From assembly GCF_026151205.1 (NCBI RefSeq), contig NC_087079.1, positions 6,048,169 through 6,112,168 of the forward strand: a stretch of DNA of 64,000 nucleotides. The letters are read 5' to 3'. Of the stretch, positions 21,343-32,982 are shown piece by piece. A program made the translations under genes and the position numbers. The stretch's first letter is position 1. Every line of letters starts with the position of its first letter. The DNA is from Bolinopsis microptera (taxonomy: Eukaryota > Ctenophora > Tentaculata > Lobata > Bolinopsidae). The notes beneath the pieces are model-generated. The model was given only the letters and a program-made list of their open reading frames with translations. It ran no database searches and was not told where the DNA came from.

Positions 21343-23324
21343 AGTGAACTGCAGATCATCGTCCTCAGTTTGTAGTAGCCTCATGGAATAATACGGATAT
21401 AGATTTAACCATATGGAAATTAATTTCGTTTATATATTATTTATTTACTGCCCGTATTAATTATTCATATAGACACCGTATACTGACTACTCCCTAAACT
21501 GGACCAATTGTAAGTTTAACAACACACTTTTTCTAAATTTGCCGAATACGGAGCGAAGGTTGGTGCCTCATAACTCATTAATTATTCAACCACTCAAATC
21601 TTGCAATCCTCGATATAAAGTATTTCTAGTTGCAGTAAAATGAAATGTTCCCGATATAGATGATATATAGAATAAGCCATGTGTTACAATGGTATCATTA
21701 CAATTATATGGACTACAATATCAGACTTACAAATAACGGTGCTCTTTATACTTTAACACGTACGTGCTTTAGCTTGATAGTACTAGTAGAGCTGGTACCT
21801 GGTCACTGTACTTGGTTTTAAACTTATCATGTCAACAATAAAGATCAGATAAACTAATTACCAAGATGGTCATTACTTCTAACGTTATTTTGTAAGAGCG
21901 GATAAGGTGTAAAGGAACTCGTGACAGCGATACAGGAATCTGATTGGTCGATGTTGCAAGCTGGTTCATTCACCACAGTATCAAAACAAACGTGTGCACT
22001 ACCTCCCAGACATTACCAGCGTCTATAATACCCATAATTACAAACTTTTCTAATTAAGTAAACACGTTCTGACAATGGCAATAGTATCGATAGTATGTAT
22101 TTTGGGACCGTGCCAACCGATCACTATACCAACAAAACATCATGTTTTCCAGAATCCCTATCACATGATAAATTAGATACAATCTGCTAAACCTTATAAT
22201 TTATAGGGTTAATTTTATAGGTTCTTTAACTTCCCTGTTACTTCCTGTGTGTTATTGTTGCTGTACTTTTGTTGCAGCAGTCCCTGGAGAGCTCGGTACA
22301 ATGTGAACTTTTCTTAATGCAGTATAATTATTATACACAATGGGGAGAATGTCGATCTTGTTGGCCACAATATAATGTATATAATATAGCGACCCGCCCA
22401 CTTTACGTCACCCCCCCCCCCCCCCCCCCCCCCTCGTCACACACAGAACTACCACAATAGTATTATCGTACCCTCGTTAATCAACATTGTTGTACTCTGT
22501 AGCGGGTATCATACACCAGATGAGGGCCACACAATACGATACCAGTGTTCCGCCCCCTACTTCAGATCATGGGTTATAAGAGTTATAGTGCCTTTAAATA
22601 CAGAATACAGTAGTCTCCTTTTGGCTTTCGTCCTTTAATTAGACATGAAATATTAGTAGACATGTCATTTTTAGTCATACTATTTAATGAGTTTAAGAGA
22701 TTAGCCCACTGGATCACTCAGTTAATTGTTATATGAGATACCGTGTAGTTATTATATTATAGCACTATATTTTTACAATAAATATACATTTAATTGGACA
22801 TATATTATTAAAAAGTAACTACGCTCAGAGATAATAAAGACAGCTGTAATGAGTGAATGTAGTTTTTAGTGTGGATGCCTGGTTGTAATATATGTATTGT
22901 ACAAAATGATCTGTTGCGTAATACCTTATATTATTACATGAATATTCAATATAATGACGCACAAACGTACATGTTGATCTGTAACCAGCGTTTAACACAG
23001 AGTTCTGACAGTTTTGAAATAGGTAATAGGCGACCCTGGAGTAATATAATCTGAACTGTGTTATATATAATATAATATCTTGATGAGATATAAGAATGTA
23101 GCTTTCTCCTACAAATGTTGTGCCAAAAGTCATGTACCAAAATAGAATTGATATCAAAATATAATGAATCTCTGGTCTTTGACAGTTTGACGTTCACGTA
23201 TCATTAAGTCATTTATGGTGGCTCAGTAAAATTAAATATTGAAAATATTCAACTTGAATGATTTTTAATAGATTTGTTTCAATACTTTTCATATTTGCTC
23301 TCTTGAGAGGGATTAACTAGTTGC
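21343..23324. other. intergenic, includes a 22-base C-run
   Basis: A pure C-run lies at about 22411-22432. No gene or RNA recognised. Confidence 0.4.
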
Positions 23325-23533
23325 TGAGGACGAAATAAGAGTCTCCATTCACTATAACATATTGCTAATTATATTTAATGGTACAGATTTATTTTAACCA
23401 ATGTGTGTCGCAGAGATGTGAAGAGCATGCAGCCGAAACGTCGACAATATACCTGATGTACTTTGTTGTATATTAGAATTAGAATTATTAGAATTAAATT
23501 GTATAGCGAGTGGAGACTCTCATTTCGTCCTCA
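23325..23533. mobile_element. 209-bp MITE with 29-bp terminal inverted repeats
   Basis: The left end 23325-23353 (TGAGGACGAAATAAGAGTCT...) is the inverted copy of 23505-23533 with two or three mismatches. The interior carries GCCGAAACGTCGAC. A related terminus (GACGAAGTGAGAGTCTCCAC) appears alone near 58790. No coding capacity; target duplication unclear. Confidence 0.6.
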
Positions 23534-25150
23534 CTCATCAGTGATCAATTTTGGATTTGTCTTAAATTAAAAAGTTGTCAGCCTCCATGAGTTATCCTTG
23601 TTATAAACTATCACAGCGCAACAAGACGTCATGTTGACGTCTGTAATAAAATACTCACGATCAAACAGCAAGGAGGAGCTAGACTAATCACATAATAGCA
23701 TTCAATACCTGGTACATGTGTAGGTTAGTGACGTTTTTATTTAAGTTAAAGTTGATGAAATATTTTAACACAACATGCGTGGTTTGAATTTGACAATTTG
23801 ACAATAACCAGATGATTTTTAAATTTCTTTTGATCTTTAAATTTTGAGAATTGGCAATTGGGTTTTTGAGTTGAAGGTTGAAAGCAATAAAACATAGGAT
23901 GCTGATACATAGAATTAAACGAAATAATGATGGAAATGATTATCATAGTTAACATAATTAATTAATTAATTATCATAATTAACATTTAAATATTATAAGA
24001 GCATAGTACATCAATATTTAGGTAAAATAATTACGATACCAGTATGCAATGGTAAATTTAAAACGCTGAATCATAGATTATAGCCTGAAGAATTCGGGCA
24101 ACTCTTTCATTGTTGTGAAATATCTGCATTCTGTAATAAATAAATTGGCAAACTAAAAGTTGGAAATGATTTTAATCTGAATTACCATCATGTCAAAATA
24201 TTAGAAAATTAAAAGTTAATGATAATTACTGAGTCAATCTCAAAATAAAACCGGAAAAATAACAACAATTTGAAATGTTTAAATCTGGAAATTAATGGTT
24301 TCGCAAACGTATTATGTGAATTAAGAACAGTCCCTACTCCCTAACCCCATCCAAATGCAACTAGGCAATGGTCGAAGTTTAAATAAATAATGGCACTATA
24401 TGAATTATGTATTATATAATGTACTTGTTTAAACTTCAATACTGCAAGGGAACCACCCGGGAGGTGGGACAGGTATTCCTGACATGTGACAGCAATTAAC
24501 TGTCCAGCTTCCAGCGTTGATCAATCAAAACCATGAATAATTGTCACATGTCAAAATAAATTAGCCTCACCACCCCATGTCTATTAAATTGACAGAATCA
24601 ATATATTATAATATTATAATTTATTTATGTATGATGTATAATATGAAAATTTAAAGATACCGTGAAATTATAATGAAATTTACTAATTGACTTAATTTTA
24701 AGAATAGATCATCTAATCCTATCATACTAATAAATGCTAATTACTATTGTGGAGAATCTTCAATCTTCAATCTTTAATCGACATAATACATGTCACAACA
24801 GATCAGTCAAGAACAATTTCTATTTTCACTTCTGTGAAAATTGGGATGATCGAAGTTCTAGAAAGTAATTCCTGAGCCATAACAAGGAACCAATTTGTAC
24901 GCTAATACTTCCATACTACTAGAATCAATACCAGCTGTCACAGTGTGGCTGAACAATGTTTTTACTGGATCGTCCCAGAATAAATTAACATCCTAGATAT
25001 AGAGATTGTTCCAACTTTATCGACATTCTCAATTAATACTTAATAGTTTATATTGAACTAACTTAAATACAAAATTTATCTGAGCTAGTACACTAAGCAT
25101 CATAGATAATAAGTTAGACGCATCACAATCCGCAGCCTGAAGACTACAGT
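23534..25150. other. intergenic / 3' flank of the rabphilin-like gene
   Basis: AT-rich. A short inverted repeat (GACATGTGACA near 24480, TGTCACATGTC near 24541) encloses about 50 bp. On the minus strand the part nearest 25150 should be 3' UTR. No other gene seen. Confidence 0.4.
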
Positions 25151-26899
25151 TCAAGGAGCAGCTGGAGAGACTCCATCTTGTTGGCTATTATCAGTGAGCT
25201 CTATAGAGGAGGACTCTCCAATGGTAGTGGTAGATTCACCCTCCAGCATGTGCCATCTTGTAACACGGTGGCCGCACGAGGAGAGGGCATCTTCCCAGTG
25301 GGACCTGGTAGTGCCACCTGATTCCTTACCTAACACCAGTCCTCCGATGTAGCTGTGTCTTTTGAGCCCTGTGCAGTCCCACACAGTTATCTCAAGACAT
25401 CTATCATTGCTTTCTATGTCAAAACTGCTTATGTCATAGGTAAATTTGGCTTTATGCCCAAATTCTGGGTTTGAGGTTTGCTTGATGATCTCTGTTTTTC
25501 GCTTGTAGGTGTTTCGTTTCAAGGATGGTCGGATGTTGACTTTTACCATTGGATTTGGCAGAGTGTCAGAGCCAGGGACCATGAGCATGCTACATCTTAC
25601 AATAGTTACTTTGAGCTCTTTGTTAGCTTGGTAATGCAGTGAAATTTGTATCCTTCCTCTGTCTATAACTGCGGATGCTTCATGTGTTTCCTCTTCCGGC
25701 TCTTTGAGAACCTCGCCATATAAATGTTGCTTTTGGGGGATAAGACCATCTAAAGGTACTGTGGTTATTCCAATCATATCATTTTTGGTCATTCTGTCAT
25801 AATCTAATACTGTTAGTCTGACCATTTTTGTCTTTATGTCAGAGTCAAAGATTCCATGGTATGTTAACTTTTCATTGAAGACAGGATTCAAATCACATTC
25901 CTTTCTTGAAGTCTTGAGTTTAGTTGCCTTTGGGTGTCCTGGTATCAATGTACATTTAACATATGGATCACTTGTTCCTCCAACATCCATTGGTTTAAGC
26001 TTATGACCAGAAAATACTTTAACATTTAGCATTTGTTCTATAGGGTCATACTGAAGAGAAAACCTAATAGCTCCCAGCTCTCCGGTTTCCAGATCATCCT
26101 CGTTTTCTTGAGAGTTAATATCATCTGATCCTATCGCATCCAACACCTGGTCCTCCTCACAAGGTATTCCTCCACTTGTTGACTCATCTCCATCTAGCTC
26201 ATCTTTGTTGGACTTATCCTCTCCTTCATCACTATCACTGTCTTCAGAGTCAGAATCATCAGACTCTTCGGAGTCATCAGTAGTGCTAAGGTAGTCAGAA
26301 TCAGGATCCCAAAAGCTCTCACTGTTAACTTTATTGGGTCGTTCAATAGGTTTCTTTTGGACAGGCGAATTTTTCAATTTTGGAAGCTGTTTTGGAAGCT
26401 TTGGGGGAATAACATACTTTGGAATAGCATGGAAGAACCATGCATTTGACTTTTTCCATATTTCCCTATACTCACTGCAGACACGGCAAAGAATTTTCGG
26501 TAAAACAATTTGTCTCTTCTCAGTTTCTACTTTGCACTTACTACAGACATTTCTTTGACACATATGACAACGGAATGGTTTGGCCTTCAGGAAGCCAAAG
26601 CTTGCATTGCAGAATAAGCATGTCTTGTAACCATCTCCCTGACTACACTTCATGTTCTCAAATCGTTCCATTAATTTGCCAATCCTCTCCTCTTCTAACT
26701 GAACCAGCTCATTGTGTTTCTTGATCACTTCTTCAATCTTATCAATCTCATGTTTTGCAAAAGATTCTCTAGTACACGTGGGTTTCAATCCAGATTGAAC
26801 ACTTTTGTAACTCCATCCCATGCCATTGTTCAATTTTGATCTCAAGCAAAGCTCTCTGTCTGTTGGGCATACCCATTTGTGAAGTCCAGCCTTAGACAT
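25151..26899 (-). CDS. rabphilin-like Rab effector (FYVE-type zinc domain, C2A, C2B)
   Basis: 582 aa in one coding exon. The start at 26899 (MSKAGLHKWVCPTDRELCLR) follows an acceptor-like TTGCAG four bases upstream, so a 5' UTR intron is likely; the frame further upstream runs through a poly-C tract and is not coding. Residues of roughly 50-90 form the Rab-binding helix. C94, C97, C111, C114, C119, C122, C138 and C141 make the FYVE-related zinc domain, followed by SNAWFF, matching the SGAWFF Rab3-contact motif of rabphilin. A Ser/Asp/Glu linker covers about 220-290. C2A (about 300-430) keeps Ca2+-site Asp residues (K-P-M-D-V-G-G-T-S-D-P-Y; L-D-Y-D-R-M-T-K-N-D). C2B (about 440-570) has lost several. 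Rabphilin/Doc2 proteins tether Rab3/27 vesicles to the plasma membrane for exocytosis. Confidence 0.88.
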   Translation of the reverse strand: MSKAGLHKWVCPTDRELCLRSKLNNGMGWSYKSVQSGLKPTCTRESFAKHEIDKIEEVIKKHNELVQLEEERIGKLMERFENMKCSQGDGYKTCLFCNASFGFLKAKPFRCHMCQRNVCSKCKVETEKRQIVLPKILCRVCSEYREIWKKSNAWFFHAIPKYVIPPKLPKQLPKLKNSPVQKKPIERPNKVNSESFWDPDSDYLSTTDDSEESDDSDSEDSDSDEGEDKSNKDELDGDESTSGGIPCEEDQVLDAIGSDDINSQENEDDLETGELGAIRFSLQYDPIEQMLNVKVFSGHKLKPMDVGGTSDPYVKCTLIPGHPKATKLKTSRKECDLNPVFNEKLTYHGIFDSDIKTKMVRLTVLDYDRMTKNDMIGITTVPLDGLIPQKQHLYGEVLKEPEEETHEASAVIDRGRIQISLHYQANKELKVTIVRCSMLMVPGSDTLPNPMVKVNIRPSLKRNTYKRKTEIIKQTSNPEFGHKAKFTYDISSFDIESNDRCLEITVWDCTGLKRHSYIGGLVLGKESGGTTRSHWEDALSSCGHRVTRWHMLEGESTTTIGESSSIELTDNSQQDGVSPAAP

Positions 26900-27600
26900 G
26901 ATCTGCAATAAAATTGAAATGGTTAGAATTGTATAAATTGAAAGAGGGATTTCAACAGACCAATAACAGTTACAACCCCCCCCCCCCCCCCGCCCCATCA
27001 ACCCTTTACAGGATCCACCCCTGATTTGAATTAATGAGGTCATGTATTAGTGCTTTTCAATACAAATTTAAAATGGGGCAATCATGTAATGGAGCCAGGG
27101 TTTGGACTAGCTTTCACCCGCTCAAAATGTTTCCATCACGATACATATAATCTATATGATAATTTGAAAGTTTCTTTTTGTTTGTCTGTTTGACTACCCA
27201 CGTGCAAGTTAGATGAGAAATAAGAAGTTGCGTAATAACACATGTGGAAAAGCAAACATACATGATGCACGTTCAATGATTGTTGGAATAGCATTTTGAT
27301 CGGTTTAATTGTAATAACCTTGTGTTTAAAGTGTTTTACATTTAAATCAGATGTATCTTCGATTAAACAGCAACGGATGTAAAGTTTTAAAAAATTAAAA
27401 TCAAGAATATCCAGAGATCTTTTCTCCCGGAGCGAGTTATTCCGCATTGGAACAAACTCCCACGGACGTCAAGAACCCTTTGACAGTTTAGGCTTTAAAA
27501 TTAAATAAGGAGGATTTAAGAAAGATATGATTTCTAAAAGTACATGGTGGGCCAAAAGTCAGTACACATATGTTGGACTTTATAGCTCTGTCACTGAGTG
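26900..27600. other. 5' UTR/intron region of the rabphilin-like gene and intergenic
   Basis: Contains a C-run of about 18 (about 26977-26995) followed near 27013 by GGATCCACCCCTGA, which looks like an eroded MITE end. No first exon was identified. Confidence 0.35.
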
Positions 27601-27608
27601 ACTATAGT

Positions 27609-27897
27609 TAGTGGCGTAACGTTGCCTGTTGGCGCCCCCCTGCCGAAAAAAGCGCCCCCCTGTTGGCGCCCCCTCCCCTTTTGGTGCCCCTCCCTAAAAT
27701 TGAACAAATTAGGTGATTTTAAAGAATACGCCGGTAAAATCTCTAAAAAATTGTGTATCTAGAGCAAAACGCGCAGTTTTGCTAGTACTTTAGTTAAGTT
27801 TTCGAAATTGTCCCACATTCAAACGACGATTTGGCGCCCCCCTAAGACGGCGCCCCCCTGCACAGCGGGGTCAGCAGGGCCTTTCGTTACGCCACTG
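27609..27897. mobile_element. hAT-type MITE with 8-bp target duplication
   Basis: Termini (T/C)AGTGGCGTAACG are inverted at 27609-27621 and 27885-27897. The flanking octamer ACTATAGT is duplicated at 27601-27608 and 27898-27905. Inside are several GGCGCCCCCCTG-type C-runs. An inverted relative lies at 57002-57265 and a partial one at about 28830-28920. Non-autonomous; 8-bp duplication and CAGTGGCG ends are hAT hallmarks. Confidence 0.85.
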
Positions 27898-28829
27898 ACT
27901 ATAGTGCCCAAATGAAATAATTCTTTCTGGTATAACTAAGACTATCTTGGTCATATTTAGAGGTGGTGTTCCTGATGCTAGATAGCGGGTATTTAGGGAA
28001 CCATGGACATTGTTGTAAACAACACGAACGGATAAATTTGGTCCAGGGTTTAGTAATAATAATAATAATAAATACAACATTTATAAACCGCCTTATAGCT
28101 AAATCATATAACTCGATATAATTTAATCCTAGAGATAAACTCCAGTGCTTTCTAAAGCGGCTCTTACATTAACTGAGCTTAGTTTAATTGAAAATTAGAC
28201 ATGACAAGTTCATTTTACCTATATAGGTAAAATAAAAAGGCCTATGTAAATGCAAAATCAATCAAATGCTAGAGAAAAGAAGTATGTTTTAAGCTTGGTC
28301 TTGAAAGATGTAACTGATGTAAGGAAGATGTAAGGAACAACTACAAATTATTATCAGGGAAATATTAAGGAGAGAAAACCAGACCACACCTAGACATGGC
28401 CCCAAGCCAGCTGCTGGTAATTACAGAAAAACAACTTCACAGTCTATCTCGAGGACATGGTTGGTGACAGGTTGGGTGTCGTGGTAAATAACAATTTACC
28501 AGAGATGGCAGTTAAGAATAAGGCTGTCCCGATGCCCCTCTTCCCCTATACACAAGCTTCAAGTGTCTGAGATAAATGGTACAAAATATTACCATAAAGT
28601 AAAGATTTATGGACGACCTCAAACATGGTACGGAGTGTATTTTAGGTTGGAGGGTGCACCAGGGAGTTTATTAGCATCGATAGCAAAAGAAAATATATAC
28701 AAAATAACATAAAAGTAAAATATACCCAATAGAGCACATAACATAAGAAGACTGGACAGCAAATTTTCCCTGTTACCTCTATTACTATTACTGTTGATAG
28801 CATACCTAGAAAACATACCAGTTGCAACA

Positions 28830-28920
28830 CGGCGTAACGTTGCCAGTTGGCGACCCCTGCCGAAAATGCGCCCATTCCCCCCCCCCCCCCCTGTTGGCAC
28901 CCCTCTTCTTTTGGCGTGTT
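28830..28920. mobile_element. partial copy of the 27609 hAT-type MITE
   Basis: Shares GGCGTAACGTTGCC, TTGGCGACCCCTGCCGAAAA and CTGTTGGCACCCCTC with the 27609 element. It contains a C-run of about 14. The right half is missing. Confidence 0.65.
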
Positions 28921-29951
28921 TTATTAGGTATAGTATTTAATAATATTAAGTGACATACAGTATGCAATCACTTTATTTGAGAGAATATAATGATCAGATC
29001 CAATAGGACATTGATGCAGACTATTAAAAAATGATTGAATTACTACGTCAGTATCACAATGGATTAAACCAAATTAAGTGTATAATTCTGAAATAGAAAT
29101 TTGCCAACACTGGCATCCCAGCTTTGAAGTGGGATGAATATCATAAAAGCCCCTAGTGTCACACTTAGGAATAAATTTAACGGGTAATACTCGTACAATA
29201 ATTGTTTCAAATATTCAAAATATTCAAATATTCAAAACCGTCGACGAGTCCAAACTCCAACTCGGCGCGCGTTTTCTGTTCATGCCATAAAACAGTTTAT
29301 GAAAGCTCAAGGAAAACATCAAAGTAAAACAATTTATGCCTATAGCAGCGATCAAAGAACAAATTATTCATAAAATAATTACAAACATTACCAGGGATTT
29401 TTTTGTTGAAGTAACACCTTTGTGACAATAAATCAAAAAACATTTTTGTCAGACTCGCGACGCAGCGCACGCACGTGAAAGGCTTGTAAAACGATAATTG
29501 AACTGTTAATGCTTTATATATAAGCTGATTCGAATTAGTTTTTGTTTTACAGTTGTAGCGCGATGCACTACAGGGCCTCGCCGCGCATCCAATAATGCTT
29601 TTTTTCGATAGATCGGCAAAATGCACGAATGGGCCTCGCCAAGCTGCGAATTATTGACATTGTAAATCAAGTTGAGAAATTGAAAGTACTTAGTATTTTC
29701 ACTTCACATAGCCATGTCATGTCTACGCGTACTGCATGACGCGCTAATTGTTTCACAAGTAGAATAGACCGCCTTCGGCGGTTGCGCGCTACTGCAAGCG
29801 AGAGGGCTCTGGTTAGAGCAATATTTTCACCCATTTGTACTTAACTGATCAAACACGTTAGGTTTTTTTTCTTGAGATTCGGACGGTAAAAATTAATAAA
29901 TACAAAAATAAGCCAGGAAATTTGTTACATGAGGTTGATATTTTTACTTTT
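28921..29951. other. intergenic, no gene recognised
   Basis: A CpG-containing patch around 29440-29820 includes GGGCCTCGCC twice (29572 and 29632) and an ACCGCCTTCGGCGGT hairpin near 29770. No gene recognised. Confidence 0.35.
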
Positions 29952-30260
29952 TCACGTGGTCGGTACGTTACAATTTGTCCATTGTAACGGACCGACCACA
30001 GAGTACTGTGGGGGCTGCATATGATCTAGTTGAGTTCTTACGAAGTCAAAATGAATGTCATCTGAGTCATGGAAAACCCTAAGGTAGTATTTTATCGAAA
30101 TTACCCTCCCCATGGTTTGGAGTGGTGGCACACCCAAAATGACTTTGTATGAAGACTTTGCTGCAGCGCAGTAGTTCACTTTTTCCATCTTCGTCATACC
30201 CATCTAAGAGATCAGCTGGAATTTGTACAAAACACTATTAATCTGAGGAGATGTTAATTC
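29952..30260 (-). pseudogene. possible arrestin-fold (alpha-arrestin-like) relic
   Basis: On the minus strand one frame reads ELTSPQINSVLYKFQLIS, a TAG stop, then a methionine-rich join and KSSYKVILGVPPLQTMGRVI followed by S-I-K-Y-Y-L-R-V. Spacing of a hydrophobic strand, V-P-P-L, a short loop and I-x-I-x-Y-x-L-x-V resembles the C-terminal arrestin domain of ARRDC-type proteins. The in-frame stop, and the lack of recognisable continuation beyond 30300, suggest a dead fragment. The stop could instead precede a spliced exon start (CTCTTAG|ATG). The family assignment is weak. Confidence 0.28.
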
Positions 30261-31656
30261 ATATTGCATATAGAATTAAAGAAATTTGGGAGTAGCCATT
30301 CCAAACGTTTTCTAAGGTGTTTGTCAATCCAGAGATGTCGAAACAAAACTGAGAAAGATTTAACCCGCCGGAGAGGTTCCGACTTGTGCATGTGGGTTGG
30401 ACTTCTTTTAAAGATATAAATAAGAAGTGAAGAAGGTCTTCAGTGATTGGTCTGAGGCCTTGTCTGGTCAGAGTATACGTTATAGTATAGCTTGTCTACG
30501 ATTCCACTACTTGTCAATGTCACATACCTCGAATTATTTGTTATAATATAGTAGTGTTGAAAGTAGTTGAAAGTATTAAAACAGTATAACAAAAGGATCG
30601 TTGAAGTTGAACATGGAACATTTACACCAATAGTCCTATCAAAAACAGGTGGATTGGGATGAGAAGCAAATACTTTCTTCCAAAAGTTAGCTGATAAAAT
30701 GTCTATATTGTGAGGCAATGACTTTTATCAGGAAAAAAGAGTAAGATTTGACCTATTGAGAACAACAGTCATTGCTCATCGAGGAGAAAGAGGGTTGAAA
30801 AGTAGTAGTGTAGTAAAAATAGCAGGCTTAAATATAAATTTAGAGCCAATAAATTGAAATGACTACTTAAAGGGTTGTTATAAAATTTACTCAAATTTTT
30901 ATTGAATTTGTATATTGAATTTTTATATAAGGTCATTGTGATATTATGTATATACTAGAAAGCCCGTGGTCATAGGGAAGAAGGTAATATTATTTGTATC
31001 TATCTTTGGTAACTTCAGTTTTTATCGCATCAAAAAATATTCGTCACAAACGAAGATACAGCCGAATTAAATGTAAAACACGTTAAACACAACGTAATTA
31101 CCACAAAACCGATCAAAATGCCGTTCTAACAATCTTTGCAAGTGAACGTGCGTGTAACAACCATCGTTACTATGGTTACTATGGTTACTATGGTTACTAA
31201 TACTATGCAACTTTTATTTGTTTACCTAATTTGCATGTGGGCGGTCGTACATACATTCTACAAAAACAATTCTTTGAATTATAAGTAAGATTGTTTGAAT
31301 TTCTTTTCTTCATTGTTAAAGAAAACTGTGTCCCAAATCATATGAAATTACTGAGCCTACTAGTTACAAACGTGCTTGCTTCACGTGTTCAACAAACACG
31401 TTTGTTAGTAGAGCCTACTAGTTATGTATATTGTATACTTATCTTATCAGTTATAAGTCGATTATATATCGCACTTTTCGTCAATGACTTAAAGTCTCTT
31501 ATCAACTCATTGTAGCCAGTTATTTAAAGATTTTGAACATCATTATCTTTTAAACTGATTGTAGGAGAAATGAAACAAAGAATTCAGTAATCACAGAGTT
31601 ATTAATATTTGATTACATCCTTTCAATTGTTATCACGTTTCAGGGTAAAAGATGTC
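30261..31656. other. intergenic / upstream region of the 31657 gene
   Basis: TACTATGGT is tandemly repeated near 31170. GAGCCTACTAGTTA occurs twice (about 31350 and 31411). A donor-like ATAAGTAAGAT near 31283 and the acceptor TTTCAG at 31638-31643 could bound a 5' UTR intron. No other gene seen. Confidence 0.35.
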
Positions 31657-32982
31657 ATGGGGGCTGGAGAAATAATAGGAATCAGTGTTGTAGCTGTGGT
31701 TGCAGTTGTAATCATCGTAATCTATGTTTGCAAATGTTATTCGGATTATACACTTGGCTATCATGATCAGAATATCAAACCAATCAACCTTGACAATGAC
31801 CAGGACTTGGCATTGATAAGTGTTGAATGTACAAACCCGATGCCCCATGACCCGTACTATGCAGATGCTGAATTAGCTAGAAAAGATCACAATGATTTAG
31901 AAATGGTGTCAATGTCAATTGAGCAGTTTATGCGGAAAGAAACCTTCCGGAAAAGCCAACGGGGAAATCAGAAAAACTATAAAAAGCTTGGACAACATGC
32001 ACATTCATCATCCTCTACTGGCATAGAAGAAGATCCTGGAAACTTCGAACACCATGGTATCTCAAGCCACACAGATGAGATTGATGGGGGGCTTCCTCAA
32101 TCTGTTAAAGGTCCTATTGCCAATGGCAACGGATATCACCATTCTAATAAAGCTATCGATGCTCCTGTTATTGTCCACCACTCTCTTGGACATCAACAGT
32201 CTCTAGAAAATAAACCCCCCTTAAAAACAGAGCTGGATAGTCACATTTACGCTGCTGTAGAAAAATCCAAACCAGCTCCTAGTGCCCCTTCTATGGACCC
32301 ACCTACTTATTTCAGACCAGTGAAAGCAACTCCAGCTACTATCTCATCAAATATGTCCCAATCTTCAGCAGCTACCACCATCGATCAGTCATCGGTGAAT
32401 GATTTCAGACAGGACATTCCACCGATGTCTGCAAAAAATCATCATAGTACACCTACTTTGTCAGAAAATCAGGAACAGGAATTCAAAAGTGATGTCACAA
32501 TACCAGTATCTGTTAAAAAGCCTAGAAAACCTGCTCAAAAATCACTCGAAAATGTTCCCCCTAATGAGCAAGAATTGACACAAGAGAATTTGTTCTTCAT
32601 CCCAGAAGAAGTTGTTTCACCTAAAACTCCAAGGAAAAGTCGACGTGCAAATGAGGGAAACATCAAAACATTTGATGATCTTGGTGTAACTGCTGAAAAA
32701 CCCAAAACACCTAAAAAGTCCAAGAAGGCAAAAGGAAAAGGGGATGGTGCTCCAAAAGCACAAAAGAGGCGCAAAAAATCAGTTCCAAATCTTGATATTG
32801 CTAAACCAACCATGATAACAGACATAGAGCCAGAAGTACTGTCACCTAAGAGTCCACGACCAGAAGTAACTAACTCTATCGGTTTAAAAAGTCCTCCAAT
32901 TCCCCCAAAGCCAAAGTTTAACCCCCTCCTCTCACCAGTTACGACCAGAAATCTGGGAAATGCTAGAGTTAGTCAACTGTAG
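31657..32982 (+). CDS. single-pass membrane protein with long disordered basic cytoplasmic tail
   Basis: 441 aa, single exon, family not recognised. The start ATG at 31657 follows a probable acceptor (31638-31643) and gives a very short N-terminus (MGAGE), then a strong hydrophobic helix (residues about 6-27, rich in Val/Ile). A Cys-Lys-Cys follows, then an approximately 410-residue hydrophilic tail rich in Ser, Pro, Lys and His. The tail has K-T-P-R-K-S-R-R and K-T-P-K-K-S-K-K-A-K blocks, repeated S-P-K-[TS]-P motifs (possible proline-directed phosphorylation) and a proline-rich PPIPPKPK near the end (SH3-ligand-like). It ends VSQL, a class I PDZ-ligand consensus (S at -2, L at 0). There is no signal peptide, so the helix is probably a signal anchor with the tail cytoplasmic. 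A scaffold or adaptor role is inference only. Confidence 0.7.
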   Translation: MGAGEIIGISVVAVVAVVIIVIYVCKCYSDYTLGYHDQNIKPINLDNDQDLALISVECTNPMPHDPYYADAELARKDHNDLEMVSMSIEQFMRKETFRKSQRGNQKNYKKLGQHAHSSSSTGIEEDPGNFEHHGISSHTDEIDGGLPQSVKGPIANGNGYHHSNKAIDAPVIVHHSLGHQQSLENKPPLKTELDSHIYAAVEKSKPAPSAPSMDPPTYFRPVKATPATISSNMSQSSAATTIDQSSVNDFRQDIPPMSAKNHHSTPTLSENQEQEFKSDVTIPVSVKKPRKPAQKSLENVPPNEQELTQENLFFIPEEVVSPKTPRKSRRANEGNIKTFDDLGVTAEKPKTPKKSKKAKGKGDGAPKAQKRRKKSVPNLDIAKPTMITDIEPEVLSPKSPRPEVTNSIGLKSPPIPPKPKFNPLLSPVTTRNLGNARVSQL

